From an uncultured Clostridia bacterium (lineage in GTDB: Bacteria > Bacillota > Clostridia > Oscillospirales > Acutalibacteraceae): 36,415 bases of DNA. Of this stretch, positions 23,705 through 30,922 are shown piece by piece. A program made the position numbers and the translations under genes. A model generated the notes under the pieces. It ran no database searches and was not told the DNA's origin. It worked only from the letters and a program-made list of their open reading frames with translations. Numbering within the stretch: position 1 is the first letter of the stretch; each line of letters starts with the position of its first letter. The stretch spans positions 1-36,415 of the forward strand of contig CAJFOZ010000003.1 of the NCBI GenBank assembly GCA_904397895.1, read 5' to 3'.

Positions 23705-24682
23705 ATGCAAATTGGATCATGCCGTGTCGAGGGAAGGGCAGTGTTAGCGCCCATGGCAGGCGTGGCCGATCGGGCCTTCCGCGAATTATGCACTGGATAT
23801 GGTGCAGCCATGACCACCTCAGAGATGGTCAGCAGCAAAGGCCTTGTATACGGTGACCGCAAATCAGCCCAGCTGCTACAATACGGGGAAGAGGAGCGCC
23901 CCATTGCCTTGCAGATTTTCGGTGATGATCCGGCCATTATGGCCCAGGCAACCGGCATGATCATGGAGTACCATCCCGACGTCATCGACATCAATATGGG
24001 ATGCCCGGCTCCTAAGATTGTCAACAACGGCTGCGGCAGCGCTTTGATGAGGGACCCAGACCGATGCGGCCGGTTGGTAGAAGCGGTGGTAAAGGCATCC
24101 GATGTGCCGGTCACGGTCAAGATCCGCAAAGGATGGGACAGCCAATCGATTAACGCAGTGGAAGTGGCCAAAGTGTGTGAGCAGGCCGGCGTAGCAGCCA
24201 TCACGGTACATGGACGGACACGGGATCAGATGTATGCCCCTACAGCCGATTGGGATATTATCCGGGAGGTCAAGCAGGCCGTAACCGTACCGGTCATCGG
24301 CAATGGGGATGTCTTTCGTCCGGAAGATGCCGCCCGTCTTTTAGAGGAGACGGGATGTGACGCCGTTATGGTAGGCCGCGGCGCTTTGGGTACCCCCTGG
24401 GTCTTTCGGGAAATCAATGCATGGCTTGATCATCATTGTATGCTGCCTCTACCCGGCGTGAAGGAGCGCATGATGGTGATGCTGAAACACATTAAGCGTA
24501 TGTGTGAACTCAAAGGAGAGCGGGGGGGCATGTTGGAAGCTCGTAAACACGCGGCATGGTATATGAAGGGGTTGCGCGGGGCGCCAGCTTTTCGGGCACA
24601 GGCAGGGGCGCTTTCCACCTTTTTGGATGCTGAGAAACTGGCTATAGAAGTCCTCAAGGCCGCTGCACTAGGGAATTCATAG
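23705..24682 (+). CDS. dusB: tRNA-dihydrouridine synthase DusB-like
   Basis: A 325-residue FMN enzyme that reduces uridines in the tRNA D-loop with NADPH. Motifs: LAPMAGVADRAFR (start of the barrel), DINMGCPAPKIVNNGCGSAL with the proton-donating Cys in MGCPA, VKIRKGW, TVHGRTRDQMY, IGNGDVFRPEDA and MVGRGALGTPW (phosphate-binding end). The ATG at 23705 is favoured because GAGAGG lies 8 bases upstream; a TTG at 23681 is the longer alternative. It is divergent from polA and followed by a convergent HEPN gene 50 bp away. Confidence 0.94.
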   Translation: MQIGSCRVEGRAVLAPMAGVADRAFRELCTGYGAAMTTSEMVSSKGLVYGDRKSAQLLQYGEEERPIALQIFGDDPAIMAQATGMIMEYHPDVIDINMGCPAPKIVNNGCGSALMRDPDRCGRLVEAVVKASDVPVTVKIRKGWDSQSINAVEVAKVCEQAGVAAITVHGRTRDQMYAPTADWDIIREVKQAVTVPVIGNGDVFRPEDAARLLEETGCDAVMVGRGALGTPWVFREINAWLDHHCMLPLPGVKERMMVMLKHIKRMCELKGERGGMLEARKHAAWYMKGLRGAPAFRAQAGALSTFLDAEKLAIEVLKAAALGNS

Positions 24683-24732
24683 GATCAGAGTACGCCTAAG
24701 GGCGCCTGCTGTTTTAGATAGAAAAGGATCTA

Positions 24733-25182
24733 TTAGGTGGACTCATATTCGGAAGGATCCAACTCATCAAGGTCGCCATAGACCTCCTTGCAGATGAAAT
24801 TATACATGTCTTGGGCCATAGAGTAAACCCTTTGGAGACGATCTTTTGACAGCGGCAAGGTATGGTCAGAAGGATAGCGGGTTTCAATGTAGTAGCGGTT
24901 GAGAAAAGCGCTTTCATCCATCCATTGGCGGAAAGAGTTGTCTATTTTAACTGCCTGACGGCATAGCCAAGTCAAGTTGTGGCCGTCCACATGCAATCCC
25001 TTCCGGAAGAGGACATAGGCTTTTAGGGCTTTTTCAATGCATTGCTGGCAGTGGAAGGCGGCTGAAGGAAGGCATTGGCCTTGTTCCAATAGAATACGAG
25101 CAGCCAATAAATCCTGGCTGGCGAATTCCAGCCAGTCGAAGTAATGACGGCTGTCTCCCGAACGTTCCCCCCGCCTACCCAT
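24733..25182 (-). CDS. HEPN domain protein (putative toxin of an MNT-HEPN pair)
   Basis: A 149-residue all-helical protein of the HEPN superfamily. Typical features: an N-terminal YFDWLEFASQDLLAARILLEQG helix, the AFHCQQCIEKALKAYVLFRKG helix, HNLTWLCRQA and FLNRYYIETRYPSDHTLP. The last contains R-YPSD-H, matching the RX4-6H motif linked to RNase activity in HEPN toxins, although this region is also a structural signature in the family. ATG at 25182 overlaps the last 8 bases of the upstream nucleotidyltransferase gene, as is usual for such pairs. HEPN-MNT pairs commonly act as toxin-antitoxin or stress modules; some are simply housekeeping. Confidence 0.85.
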   Translation of the reverse strand: MGRRGERSGDSRHYFDWLEFASQDLLAARILLEQGQCLPSAAFHCQQCIEKALKAYVLFRKGLHVDGHNLTWLCRQAVKIDNSFRQWMDESAFLNRYYIETRYPSDHTLPLSKDRLQRVYSMAQDMYNFICKEVYGDLDELDPSEYEST

Positions 25183-25480
25183 GATAGAGCACCGTCCCCT
25201 TTTGGTTGACGTGGGAGGCAAAAGAACCGGGATCGACCGAGTATTGCTTCCATTCGGCAGGGGTATAAACCAAGACGTCGTAGGGGAGATCGAAGTCCAA
25301 GGCCAGATAAATTTTTTGTTCCATAGCCAGTACGTCGTCGGTATCTAGGATAACGCATAACTTAAAGGAAATAAGGGAACCGTCGGTAGACACTTTTTTA
25401 TTGAAGAGAATTATCTCTTCGGGGTGAAAAGATACCACCAATTGATGGCAAATTTGTTCTAACAATTGTTTTTCCTGCAC
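25175..25480 (-). CDS. MNT-type nucleotidyltransferase-like protein, catalytic motif lost
   Basis: A 101-residue protein that fits the minimal nucleotidyltransferase fold. Its strand-loop region reads EEIILFNKKVSTDG ... ISFKLCVILDTDD. Active members have LFGS, ten residues, then DxD; at the same spacing this protein has NK and FKL, so the metal-binding aspartates and the GS turn are gone. It cannot be a normal AMP-transferring antitoxin, though it may still bind its HEPN partner. GTG at 25480 is the preferred start (AAAGGA 9 bases upstream); the ATG at 25489 touches that site. It overlaps the HEPN gene by 8 bases, so they form one operon. Confidence 0.8.
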   Translation of the reverse strand: MQEKQLLEQICHQLVVSFHPEEIILFNKKVSTDGSLISFKLCVILDTDDVLAMEQKIYLALDFDLPYDVLVYTPAEWKQYSVDPGSFASHVNQKGTVLYHG

Positions 25481-25554
25481 GTTTCTCATCCTTTCACAGG
25501 ATCGATATTATATTGCTTAAGATGATTATAACGATAGGGGAAAAGTGATAGCAT

Positions 25555-25596
25555 GTATAATAAGTGAAATAACACATTGGTATTACATTATTATAC
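25555..25596. promoter_or_regulatory. Inverted repeat over the MNT-HEPN transcription start
   Basis: Arms GTATAATAA (25555-25563) and TTATTATAC (25588-25596), perfect over 9 bp and 24 bp apart; one arm includes the -10 box. TAGGGG (near 25535) and CCCCTA (25596-25601) add a looser outer pairing. The position suggests autoregulation by the gene pair or a bound regulator. Confidence 0.45.
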
Positions 25597-25618
25597 CCCT
25601 ATTTTTCGTCTCAGGCAA
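25590..25618 (-). promoter_or_regulatory. Sigma-A promoter of the MNT-HEPN operon
   Basis: On the minus strand: TTGCCT (25618-25613), a 17-bp spacer, and a perfect TATAAT (25595-25590). The leader to the GTG start is about 100 bases. Confidence 0.72.
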
Positions 25619-25689
25619 CCAATGGGCCGGCGGATCAAATATTTCTCTTTTCTGAGCGATGAATCTCGTTGGATTTAAGCCAATATAGA

Positions 25690-25723
25690 GAAATGCCGGG
25701 GCAACCATTTGCCCCGGCATTTC
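25690..25723. other. Isolated long perfect hairpin
   Basis: A 15-bp perfect stem, GAAATGCCGGGGCAA (25690-25704) with its complement (25709-25723), 4-base loop CCAT. It lies in a gene-free stretch (25481-26001) between the MNT promoter and the XRE gene. No clear gene ends here and T-runs are short, so it could be an orphan terminator, the tail of an unseen small RNA, or a protein-binding structure. Confidence 0.6.
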
Positions 25724-25884
25724 TTGGAGATGAAAAAAGAAAAAATCATAAAGAAGGATAACAAAAAGAAACAACCCCTCATCCAGGGCCACTGCTAAAA
25801 ACTGGGATGAAAAACTCATTGGGAAGAGGTGGATGAGGTAAGGATTTTAAGCAAAATTTGGTTCCAATTGAATGGATTGCATAC

Positions 25885-25989
25885 CTATAGTACATAATGT
25901 AGTTGAAATCACATCTATAGTATAAATTAAAACTCGATTAATATCAATAGTCTATAGAAAATAAACTTCAATGCCTTTAGTCTATTTCT
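25885..25989 (+). promoter_or_regulatory. Repeated CTATAG operator-like motifs before the XRE gene
   Basis: CTATAG occurs at 25885-25890, 25915-25920 and 25952-25957; related TAGTCTAT occurs at 25949-25956 and 25979-25985. They fill the 115 bp immediately before the regulator start, so they are good candidates for its own binding sites. No pair of promoter boxes in this AT-rich stretch stands out clearly. Confidence 0.5.
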
Positions 25990-26001
25990 GAGGTGACTAG
26001 A

Positions 26002-26340
26002 TTGAACGAGATTATCAAAACAGTAGGAGAACGACTGAAACACTGCAGAATGCGAAAAGGGCTGAGCCAAGAACAACTGGCTGAAAAATGCGGCCTCCAT
26101 CCCACTTACATTGGTCAAGTGGAACGAGGCGAGAAAAACGCAACCATCGAAAGCATATGGAAGATCGCCAATGCATTGGAACTACCTTTGGAAGTATTGT
26201 TTGAAAAGCTGGTAGGGGATGGCACACGGACAGAATCCCTACCATCCAAAGCTTACGACATTGTGGATGCCCTACCGGAAGAGGATCAAGAATTGATCCT
26301 TACCATCCTTAGCTGCATCCTCAGGTTCCGCAGCAGGTAA
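26002..26340 (+). CDS. XRE-family helix-turn-helix regulator
   Basis: A 112-residue protein with a typical XRE/Cro-type HTH at residues ~8-62: VGERLKHCRMRKGLSQEQLA, KCGLHPTYIGQVERGEKN and SIWKIANALELPLEVLF. The remaining ~45 residues (PSKAYDIVDALPEEDQELILTILSCIL) form a helical, probably dimerising tail. The start is TTG at 26002 with GAGGTG 6 bases upstream; the GTG at 25993 is part of that binding site. No target gene lies downstream on the same strand, so it may control itself or distant genes. The CTATAG motifs directly upstream are candidate operators. Confidence 0.88.
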   Translation: MNEIIKTVGERLKHCRMRKGLSQEQLAEKCGLHPTYIGQVERGEKNATIESIWKIANALELPLEVLFEKLVGDGTRTESLPSKAYDIVDALPEEDQELILTILSCILRFRSR

Positions 26341-26546
26341 GGGAAGATAGGTGCAATTGGTCGATTTTCCGGTGGGCGTGTCACAATGGAAAGGATGCTC
26401 CCTTATTCGATGGTCCTATTTTTAAGACATGGGAATGGTTCTATATAGGATGTTATCCAATGTAGAAAACTCTCATTTCAAAAGATGGTATGCACATTTT
26501 TTCGTCAGTTCTCAGCCCAAAAGCTCCACTGCGCATGAAAGTGTAA

Positions 26547-26587
26547 GAGAACAGCCGCTAAACGTACGATGTTTAGCGGCTGTTCTC
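26547..26587. terminator. Long hairpin between convergent XRE gene and nadA
   Basis: A perfect 17-bp stem, GAGAACAGCCGCTAAAC (26547-26563) with its complement (26571-26587) and a 7-base loop. The only T-runs are short, so it is a terminator by position and strength of the stem. It would serve the end of the ten-gene rimP-nadA operon on the minus strand. Confidence 0.65.
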
Positions 26588-26603
26588 CTTATCATTATGG
26601 CCA

Positions 26604-27515
26604 TTATGTATTAAGTTGAATCATGGCGTCGATCGGGCGTTTGGCCGCCAGACGGAGGGACTCCTCCATGACGATTTCCTCGCCACCTGACCCCTCCAGT
26701 GCACGGTAAACATCCGAAAGGCTTGTTACGCGCATGTCGTGGCAGATCAGCTTTTTGGAGAGCACAGGGAACCGACGTTTGGGGAACTGGAGGCTTAGCC
26801 AATCGGCAATGGTTTTCTCTGTGCCTACAATGATATCATCCTCCCGGGAGGATGCATATTGTAAAATTTCAGCGGTAGACCCTACTAAGTCGGCCTGTTG
26901 GGCTACTTCAGGAGGGCATTCGGGATGCACAGCCAGTTTGGCTTGGGGGTACATGGCCTTCATACGCATGCAGTCTTCGGCCGTCACCTGATTGTGCACC
27001 GGGCAGTGTCCTTCCCATAAAGTGAGACGCTTGTCCGGCAGCAGCTTCTGTACCCACGCTCCCAAGTTGCAGTCGGGGATAAAGAGGATGTGTTCATTGG
27101 GGATGCGGGATACGATCTTAGGGGCGCTGGAGGAGGTGACGCACACATCGCATTGGGCTTTGAGCTGGGTGCTGGTGTTGACATAGGCAACGACACAGCA
27201 GTCGGGATTTTCCTCTTTGTATTGCTTGACCCGCTTGGGATCGATCTGGTGGGCCATAGGGCAGGAGGCGGAGGGATTGGGCAAAAGGACCGTTTTGTGA
27301 GGATTGAGGATTTTTACCGTATCCGCCATAAACCGCACGCCGCATAGCAAAACGGTATCGGCGTCAATATCCTTGGCTTTGACGCTCAGGGCAAAGGAAT
27401 CGCCGGTAAAATCAGCGATTTCCTGGATCTCGGGCGATTGATAACTATGGGCGAGTATGACGGCGTTTCGTTCCTTTTTGAGAGAGAGAATGCTCTCTTG
27501 CAGCTCTTTTAGCAC
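26604..27515 (-). CDS. nadA: Quinolinate synthase
   Basis: A 303-residue [4Fe-4S] enzyme that condenses iminoaspartate with dihydroxyacetone phosphate to quinolinate in NAD synthesis. Cluster cysteines are seen in LLCGVRFM, CVTSSSAPKIV and HPECPPEV; other motifs are HSYQSPEIQEIADFTGDS and FIPDCNLG. The GTG at 27515 is preferred: AAGGAG lies 9 bases upstream, and the frame further up overlaps ribF. It is the last gene of the rimP operon. nadB and nadC, its usual partners, are not in this window. Confidence 0.95.
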   Translation of the reverse strand: MLKELQESILSLKKERNAVILAHSYQSPEIQEIADFTGDSFALSVKAKDIDADTVLLCGVRFMADTVKILNPHKTVLLPNPSASCPMAHQIDPKRVKQYKEENPDCCVVAYVNTSTQLKAQCDVCVTSSSAPKIVSRIPNEHILFIPDCNLGAWVQKLLPDKRLTLWEGHCPVHNQVTAEDCMRMKAMYPQAKLAVHPECPPEVAQQADLVGSTAEILQYASSREDDIIVGTEKTIADWLSLQFPKRRFPVLSKKLICHDMRVTSLSDVYRALEGSGGEEIVMEESLRLAAKRPIDAMIQLNT

Positions 27516-27538
27516 GGTAAATTGCTCCTTTTCATCAA

Positions 27539-28456
27539 TCAAAAGACAAAATCAAACGTCCACTGTCGGGCGATGCGGGCAGCATCCCTGCCGTTTTGCC
27601 GGATGCAGTCCCGCAGCTGGTCCAGATCGTCAAATTTCTTTTCAGGGCGTAGGAACTCAAGCAGCGCCACTGGAATGGTAAGGCCGTAGAGATCACCTGA
27701 GAAGTTGGGGATCCAAGTCTCCAGCAGGGGATGCTCCAAACGGTTGATGGTGGGGCGTAACCCACAGTTTGTCACCGATGGGAGCCACTTTCCTCCCACA
27801 TAGCAGCAGGAGGCGTATACACCTCTCTGTGGTATGACAAACCGCTCCGGAGGACGTTGGTTAATGGTAGGTGTTCCCATGAGCCGCCCCACTTTTTTCC
27901 CCTGGATAACCGGCAGGTCAATAATCAGAGGGCGGCCAAGCAACCGGGCGGCCCCTGGCATATCCCCCTGTAGGACGAGGCGGCGGATGCGTGTGGAACT
28001 GATGGGCAGGCCGCATTCTTGAATGGGGCCAATAATTTCCACATCGATGTCATACCGGCTGCACAGCTCCCGCAATACATCAGGGGTACCGGCAGCTTTG
28101 GCGCCAAAGTGATAGTTAAATCCGCATACCACCTTTTTGGCTCCCAACTGCTCGTGAAGGAAGCGGGACACAAAGCGTTCTGGGGGCCAATCCTTCATGG
28201 AGTCAAAAGGGGGGGCCAGCAGGATATCCACCCCCATCTTGGCCAAAATTTGTTCGGTCAAGGCGGGGGTCATCAGCATGGGGGAGGCGTCAGTAGGTCC
28301 TCGGGAAAAGGTAAAAACACAGGAGGTAAGTCCTTCCTTGGCTGCGTCCAACGCCCTGCCGATGACCGATTGATGGCCCAGATGGAGGCCGTCAAACCGG
28401 CCCAATGCCACAGCCGTATGATTTGCATAAAAGGGAACTTGACGGATGGCCTTCAT
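27539..28456 (-). CDS. ribF: Bifunctional riboflavin kinase / FAD synthetase
   Basis: A 305-residue enzyme that makes FMN and then FAD from riboflavin. The N-terminal adenylyltransferase domain has GRFDGLHLGHQ (HxGH-type nucleotide site) and ISSTRIRRLVLQGD; the C-terminal kinase domain begins around residue 180, with GRLMGTPTINQRPP in place of the usual GxPTAN motif, and GVYASCCYV. ATG at 28456 has GGAGG 7 bases upstream; a longer frame to 28477 lacks support. It lies between truB and nadA; ribF next to truB is a common Firmicute arrangement. Confidence 0.94.
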   Translation of the reverse strand: MKAIRQVPFYANHTAVALGRFDGLHLGHQSVIGRALDAAKEGLTSCVFTFSRGPTDASPMLMTPALTEQILAKMGVDILLAPPFDSMKDWPPERFVSRFLHEQLGAKKVVCGFNYHFGAKAAGTPDVLRELCSRYDIDVEIIGPIQECGLPISSTRIRRLVLQGDMPGAARLLGRPLIIDLPVIQGKKVGRLMGTPTINQRPPERFVIPQRGVYASCCYVGGKWLPSVTNCGLRPTINRLEHPLLETWIPNFSGDLYGLTIPVALLEFLRPEKKFDDLDQLRDCIRQNGRDAARIARQWTFDFVF

Positions 28457-28577
28457 AAGCAAGCTCCTCCAAAGCATGACAGAATAGGGTTAAAATAATA
28501 CAAAACGTAATAAATTATAAAAACACAACAAAAAGACAAATCAAAATCCGCAAAATTTTAATACTATATGTATAATA

Positions 28578-28608
28578 AATGAGATATAATACAGAAAGAA
28601 ATCTCATT
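28578..28608 (-). other. Weak hairpin between truB and ribF
   Basis: An 8-bp stem (AATGAGAT 28578-28585 with ATCTCATT 28601-28608) just after the truB stop, followed on the minus strand by an AT-rich stretch. The 160-bp gap here is the widest in the operon, so partial termination or a secondary promoter for ribF-nadA is possible. Confidence 0.35.
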
Positions 28609-28615
28609 AAGGCTG

Positions 28616-29509
28616 TTATGGAAGGGAAAGACGGACGATTTTCAACTGTCCTGTTTTGCCGTCGGCCTGGCCCAAACCAAGGAAACCTTTATCTTTGCCG
28701 TATACCCGGACCATCTGACCAGGGGAAAGAGGACGAGAGAGCCGCTTAAGATCCAAAGCCCCTCCGTTTTGGAACCGGACCGATTGAGGGCCTGAAACCA
28801 CAATGGAGTCATAATCCAGGAGGGCCTGATCAATGGGCAACACCAAGTGTTCCAATTCCTGGCGCCCCATGGAGCGCAGCATTTGGATGTCCCGGCACTG
28901 AGAGAGGGAAAAACCACAGGCTTCCGTACGGCGGAGGGAGGTCATGACCGCACCGCACCCCAAAGCTTGGCCCATGTCATGCAGCAGGGTACGGATATAG
29001 GTGCCGGACGAACAGGTCACATCCACTTCATAACTATTTTGCCGCTCGTCCCACTGGGTGAGGGACAGGCGTTGGATGGTGACGGTGCGAGGTTTACGCT
29101 CCACCTCCATACCCTGGCGGGCCAGTTCGTAGAGACGTTTCCCGTCCTGCTTGACGGCCGAATACATGGGGGGCAGCTGCTGAATCTCTCCTGTAAAACG
29201 GGGGAGGATGCCCTCCACTTGAGCCCTACCTACCGTCACTGGATGGGTGGACGTCACCGTCCCCCAGATGTCCTGGGTATCAGTGGCAATACCAAGCGTA
29301 AACCGGGCGGCATATCGCTTTTCATGGGAGGGGAGCAGTTCTAAAAACCGGGTACAGCTGCCGATAAGTACCGGCAAAACCCCCGTTGCCATGGGATCCA
29401 ACGTACCGGTATGGCCGATGCGTTTGACGCCGGTCAATTTGCGCAGGACTGCTACCACATCAAAGGAGGTAAACTCTTGAGGTTTGTCCACACACAGGAT
29501 GCCGTTCAT
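28616..29509 (-). CDS. truB: tRNA pseudouridine-55 synthase
   Basis: A 297-residue enzyme that makes pseudouridine 55 in the T-loop of tRNAs. The N-terminal [17 protein letters not shown] and the catalytic aspartate in [15 protein letters not shown] are diagnostic; [16 protein letters not shown] and [15 protein letters not shown] follow. A C-terminal PUA-like domain ends the protein. ATG at 29509 overlaps the nrnA stop (ATGA), so translation is coupled. Confidence 0.96.
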   Translation of the reverse strand: MNGILCVDKPQEFTSFDVVAVLRKLTGVKRIGHTGTLDPMATGVLPVLIGSCTRFLELLPSHEKRYAARFTLGIATDTQDIWGTVTSTHPVTVGRAQVEGILPRFTGEIQQLPPMYSAVKQDGKRLYELARQGMEVERKPRTVTIQRLSLTQWDERQNSYEVDVTCSSGTYIRTLLHDMGQALGCGAVMTSLRRTEACGFSLSQCRDIQMLRSMGRQELEHLVLPIDQALLDYDSIVVSGPQSVRFQNGGALDLKRLSRPLSPGQMVRVYGKDKGFLGLGQADGKTGQLKIVRLSLP

Positions 29510-30459
29510 AAGGACACACCCAAAGCCTCAGCCAACACCGGCAGCATCTGATCCCGCACCTGGTCGGCGGTACCGGTCAGCGAGCAGCCGGCGGCGCGTG
29601 CATGCCCGCCGCCGCCCAGCTTGGCGCACAGCTGAGAAGCGCTGTAGGGTTCACCGGTGCGCACTGAGATCTTCCATAGGCCCGGTTCTTTTTCCTTGAG
29701 GACGACGCCGATGTCCACACCCTCCATCTGGCGGGGGATGGCGGTAAGTCCGTCCAAATCCTCCTGTTGGGCCGAAGTGGCCTGCATGTTTTGGTAGGTG
29801 ATGTACATGAGGGCGCAATGCCCGTCAAAATAGGTTTCAATGGAATCCAAAGCCAGTTTCCGCAGCTCAAAGAAACTGGGGGACTTGATTTCAAACATGG
29901 CCCGGTTGATGGCATAGGCATCGATGCCGAGCTCCAGCAGCTTGGCGGCGATGAGATGGGTACGGATGGTGGTGTTGGAATAGCGGAAACAACCGGTATC
30001 GGTGGAAATGCCGGTGTAGAGATCCTCCGCCATAGCCCGATCCAATTCTACGTCCATGGCGCAGATGATGCCGTAAATCATCTCACAGGTGGCGGCGCAC
30101 TCCTCCAGCAGTAGATGCTCTGCATAACGGGTATTAGACCCATGGTGATCGATGCAGAGGTCCACCTTGTCAGCATAAGAGGAGAGCTTAGCCCCCAACA
30201 GTTTGGGATCGGCCACGTCCACCGCCAGTACGAACCGGGGGGTAAACTGCTGCTCCTCCAACCCCTGCCACAGATAGGAGTACTTGTGGGGGATAGGATC
30301 GGAACACACCACCTGAGCCCGTTTCCCCAAGCTCCTGAGGGCACGGCACATGGCAAATCCAGAACCCAAAGTATCCCCGTCGGGGGATTGATGGGTTAAA
30401 ATCAAGATATCGTCGGCACTTTTTAACATTTGAGCGGCCTCACTGGTCAGGACTTTCAC
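29506..30459 (-). CDS. nrnA: DHH-family oligoribonuclease / pAp phosphatase NrnA
   Basis: A 317-residue DHH/DHHA1 phosphoesterase that degrades short RNA oligonucleotides and dephosphorylates pAp in B. subtilis. Motifs: [35 protein letters not shown] (DHH), [15 protein letters not shown], and the C-terminal [10 protein letters not shown] of DHHA1. The start is GTG at 30459 with GGAGGG 6 bases upstream; the frame runs further but overlaps rbfA. It overlaps rbfA by 20 bases and truB by 4. Confidence 0.94.
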   Translation of the reverse strand: MKVLTSEAAQMLKSADDILILTHQSPDGDTLGSGFAMCRALRSLGKRAQVVCSDPIPHKYSYLWQGLEEQQFTPRFVLAVDVADPKLLGAKLSSYADKVDLCIDHHGSNTRYAEHLLLEECAATCEMIYGIICAMDVELDRAMAEDLYTGISTDTGCFRYSNTTIRTHLIAAKLLELGIDAYAINRAMFEIKSPSFFELRKLALDSIETYFDGHCALMYITYQNMQATSAQQEDLDGLTAIPRQMEGVDIGVVLKEKEPGLWKISVRTGEPYSASQLCAKLGGGGHARAAGCSLTGTADQVRDQMLPVLAEALGVSL

Positions 30460-30808
30460 CGTGATCCCTCCTGGAAATGTCTTCAAGCATGCGGGCAATG
30501 TCGGCCCCGTGGGCGATGGAATCGTCGGCAATGAACTTGAGCTGTGGAGTATGCCGCAGCGAAAGGCGGAGGCTCAGCTCCCGGCGGATGTATCCGGAAG
30601 CGTGGGTCAGTCCTTTGACAGCCGACTTAGCGGCATCAAAGCCGTCCATAGAACTGATAAATACTTTTGCGACCGATAGGTCACTGGACACCTCACAGCG
30701 GACAATGGACAGCATTCCCGTCACCGCCGGGTCTTTGACGGTGCGAAGGATGGCGCTTAGTTCCCGCTTGATGTCTTCCGTGACGCGGCCCATGCGATGT
30801 CCTGGCAT
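30440..30808 (-). CDS. rbfA: Ribosome-binding factor A
   Basis: A 122-residue KH-type protein that helps mature the 30S subunit (16S rRNA 5' end). Features: RMGRVTEDIKRELSAIL at the N-terminus, DPAVTGMLSIVRCEVSSDLSVAKVFIS, and LRHTPQLKFIADDSI near the C-terminus. ATG at 30808 with GGAG 8 bases upstream. It follows infB after a 114-bp gap with a strong hairpin. Confidence 0.94.
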   Translation of the reverse strand: MPGHRMGRVTEDIKRELSAILRTVKDPAVTGMLSIVRCEVSSDLSVAKVFISSMDGFDAAKSAVKGLTHASGYIRRELSLRLSLRHTPQLKFIADDSIAHGADIARMLEDISRRDHGESPDQ

Positions 30809-30867
30809 TTAAAAAACTCCTTTCTGGAGAAAAAACAAAAGAGAAAAAAATCGGGGACAGCACTAGT

Positions 30868-30909
30868 ATTTGCAGGGGAGGGTATCTATCATCCACCCTC
30901 CCTGCAAAT
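30868..30909 (-). promoter_or_regulatory. Strong stem-loop in the infB-rbfA gap
   Basis: Stem of about 14 bp: ATTTGCAG, a bulged G, GGAGGG (30868-30882) with CCCTCCCTGCAAAT (30896-30909). On the minus strand it starts 13 bases after the infB stop. A T-run (TTTTTTT) occurs ~20 bases after the stem, too far for a standard terminator; partial attenuation, or mRNA processing that lowers rbfA-nadA relative to infB, is possible. Confidence 0.55.
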
Positions 30910-30922
30910 TGTGTTTCCCCAA

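Noticed and set aside
25370-25430. GSX10DXD catalytic motif in the MNT protein (GS...DTD)
   Set aside because: The spacing fits, but by position after the LF strand the true motif site is NK...FKL; the GS...DTD match falls on the following strand and is probably a coincidence.
25583-25819. 78-codon minus-strand frame over the orphan hairpin
   Set aside because: It is formed across a perfect hairpin and T/A-rich tracts and has no ribosome-binding site or recognisable motif.
26429-26614. 61-codon plus-strand frame before nadA
   Set aside because: Reads through the 17-bp terminator stem, which explains its apparent coding content.
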